5,861 nucleotides of DNA from Chloroflexota bacterium (GTDB taxonomy: Bacteria; Chloroflexota; Dehalococcoidia; Lucifugimonadales; JADFKI01): assembly GCA_022565015.1 (NCBI GenBank), contig JADFKI010000237.1, forward strand, positions 1 through 5,861, given 5' to 3'. Positions 4,715-5,861 of this stretch are shown one piece after another. The position numbers were made by a program, and so were the translations under genes. The first letter of the stretch is position 1. Each line of letters starts with the position of its first letter. The notes under the pieces are model-generated. The model saw only the letters and a program-made list of their open reading frames with translations. It ran no database searches and was not told the origin of the DNA.

Positions 4715-5722
4715 CTAGCCCTTGACCCTGGGTATGACGTGGCGGCCCATTAGCTCGATCTGCTCCAGGACCTTGTCCTGCGACATGCCGGGCCACTGCA
4801 TTCTGAAGATCAGGTAGTTGACGCCCAGGTCCTTCTCGTAGCGCTGAATCTCGCCGACGACGTCGTCGGGTGAGCCCAAAAGGAAGCGGTCTCGCGCCAG
4901 CTGGTCGTAGGGCACGGTGAAGTCCTCCTCGCCCGGCAGCGCCTTGTCCTGGCCCCAGCTCGCGTACGCGGCGTACTTGCTCTCCAGATACGGCCGGCTC
5001 TCGATGTACGCCTTCTCCCTGTCCTCGGAGATGTAAAGCTCGCGGATCATGGGCATGGACTCCGGCATCGCGTGGCCCGCCTTGGAGACCTCTTCGCGAT
5101 ACATGTCAAGCTGCCCGGCGATCATCGTCATCGTGGCGTGGGGGTTCACGATCCAGGGGTAGCCCCAGCGCGCCGCCCTGCGTATGGCGCTGTCGGCGTT
5201 GGCCGCGACCCATATGGGCGGGTGAGGTTTTTGGATGGTCCGGGAGGCCGTCTTCGTCTTCGGAACCTGATAGTACTTGCCGTCGTGCTCGACCTCATCT
5301 TCTGTCCACAGGCGCTTCATGACGTCCAGGGCCTCGTGCAGTCGGCCCACGCGCTCGCTGGTCTTCACTCCGAAGGCGGCGTACTCCTCGTCGCGATAGC
5401 CGAGCCCGATGCCGAATATGAAACGACCGTCGCATATGGCGTCCATCGTCGCGACGTCCTCGGCCATGGCGACCGGGTTGTGCAGCGGAACGAGAACGAC
5501 GGACGCGGCGACCTGCATCTCGCCGGCTTCAGCGGCCATACGGGCGAGGAAGGGCAGGATCGTGGTCTGCTGGTATGGGTGCGAGAGGAAGTGCTGGCCC
5601 GAGCAGATCAGGTCGAAGCCGGCGTCTCGCGCCGCCCTCACCTGCTCGGCGCTCTCTCGGACCTGCTGCGCCAGGGAGTTTTCGGGTGAGATCTGGGTGC
5701 CCAGGAATATTCCTATTTTCAT
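4715..5722 (-). CDS. LLM-class (luciferase-like) flavin-dependent oxidoreductase
   Basis: A 335-residue TIM-barrel enzyme of the bacterial luciferase-like superfamily, which uses FMN or F420 for monooxygenation or hydride transfer. Features in order are MKIGIFLGTQ as first strand, SGQHF (41-45), LHNPVAMAEDVATMD (80-94) with GRFIFGIGLGYRDEEY (99-114), QKPHPPIWVAAN (164-175), and near the C-terminus LLGSPDDVVGEI (281-292). Length and motif order are those of a complete enzyme. Whether FMN or F420 is used, and on which substrate, is not visible. The ATG at 5720-5722 is preceded on the minus strand by AAAGAGG (5730-5736) at a 7-base spacing. The gene is convergent with the nuclease-like gene, with four bases between stop codons and no terminator hairpin between them. 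No convincing promoter was found in the upstream bases available. Confidence 0.93.
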   Translation of the reverse strand: MKIGIFLGTQISPENSLAQQVRESAEQVRAARDAGFDLICSGQHFLSHPYQQTTILPFLARMAAEAGEMQVAASVVLVPLHNPVAMAEDVATMDAICDGRFIFGIGLGYRDEEYAAFGVKTSERVGRLHEALDVMKRLWTEDEVEHDGKYYQVPKTKTASRTIQKPHPPIWVAANADSAIRRAARWGYPWIVNPHATMTMIAGQLDMYREEVSKAGHAMPESMPMIRELYISEDREKAYIESRPYLESKYAAYASWGQDKALPGEEDFTVPYDQLARDRFLLGSPDDVVGEIQRYEKDLGVNYLIFRMQWPGMSQDKVLEQIELMGRHVIPRVKG

Positions 5723-5804
5723 GCGTATGCCTCTTTTTCGAATGGGACCTACCGTTATCTAAACTAACCGAGGATAATCATATTCTGGATCACGTCGTAA
5801 GGGT

Positions 5805-5860
5805 AGTCTCTCCCGTGCCACCATCCCCGGAGCTCCAATTCAGTAGTGAAGGGTGAGACT
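5805..5860. repeat. Imperfect inverted repeat upstream of the LLM gene
   Basis: AGTCTCTCCC (5805-5814) and GGGTGAGACT (5851-5860) are complementary at nine of ten positions around a 36-base loop. The loop contains the palindrome GGAGCTCC (5829-5836). The structure reaches the edge of the window, so its full extent is unknown. It could be a regulatory stem, an operator or part of a neighbouring gene's terminator. Confidence 0.35.
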
Positions 5861-5861
5861 G

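Noticed and set aside
5072..5689. Plus-strand open frame of 205 codons opposite the LLM gene
   Set aside because: It is antisense to an intact LLM gene and has no motif; high GC makes such open frames common.
1..5861. CRISPR array, tRNA, rRNA or insertion sequence
   Set aside because: No regularly spaced repeat series, no tRNA-like cloverleaf, no rRNA-like sequence and no transposase frame were seen on either strand.

Overview
The window reads as a bacterial chromosome segment of mostly high GC. One 60-base sample counted by hand in the SDR gene (2761-2820) has 43 G or C. The mix of a FAS1-like MaoC dehydratase, a PHP phosphoesterase, an SDR oxidoreductase and an F420/FMN luciferase-like (LLM) oxidoreductase resembles Chloroflexota of the Dehalococcoidia/SAR202 type, which carry many LLM and SDR paralogues. 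This assignment is inference from gene content; the window holds no rRNA, tRNA or other marker gene.

Layout. Positions 1-96 hold a run of GC-rich hairpins with no gene. Positions 134-1333 hold a minus-strand pair: a PHP-domain phosphoesterase followed by a single-domain MaoC-like protein. Positions 1334-1482 form a divergent regulatory region. On the minus side is a promoter that seems to start transcription almost at the PHP start codon. On the plus side is a promoter with a perfect TATAAT box, overlapped by repeated TGTGACTACA-type operator half-sites. That promoter drives a Phd/YefM antitoxin and VapC-type PIN toxin pair (1483-2149). A plus-strand SDR (2251-3027) follows, then a macro-domain ADP-ribose hydrolase (3100-3624), then a 358-residue uncharacterised protein (3634-4710). 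The last has the layout of a PD-(D/E)XK nuclease fold with altered catalytic positions. An LLM oxidoreductase (4715-5722, minus) converges on it with only 4 bases between the stop codons. The final 139 bases are noncoding upstream sequence of the LLM gene, with one inverted repeat.

Most likely biology. The PHP, MaoC, SDR and LLM genes look like ordinary catabolic or lipid/xenobiotic metabolism genes. The accessory content is the type II toxin-antitoxin module and the macro/nuclease-like pair. The nuclease-like gene is clearly poorer in GC than its neighbours (23 of 60 at 4081-4140) and has no visible Shine-Dalgarno sequence. It lies in the same reading frame as the macro gene, separated by one TAA and three sense codons. 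That pair is the best candidate for something undescribed. The best-supported regulatory observation is the three-copy operator array, whose third copy includes the antitoxin start codon.
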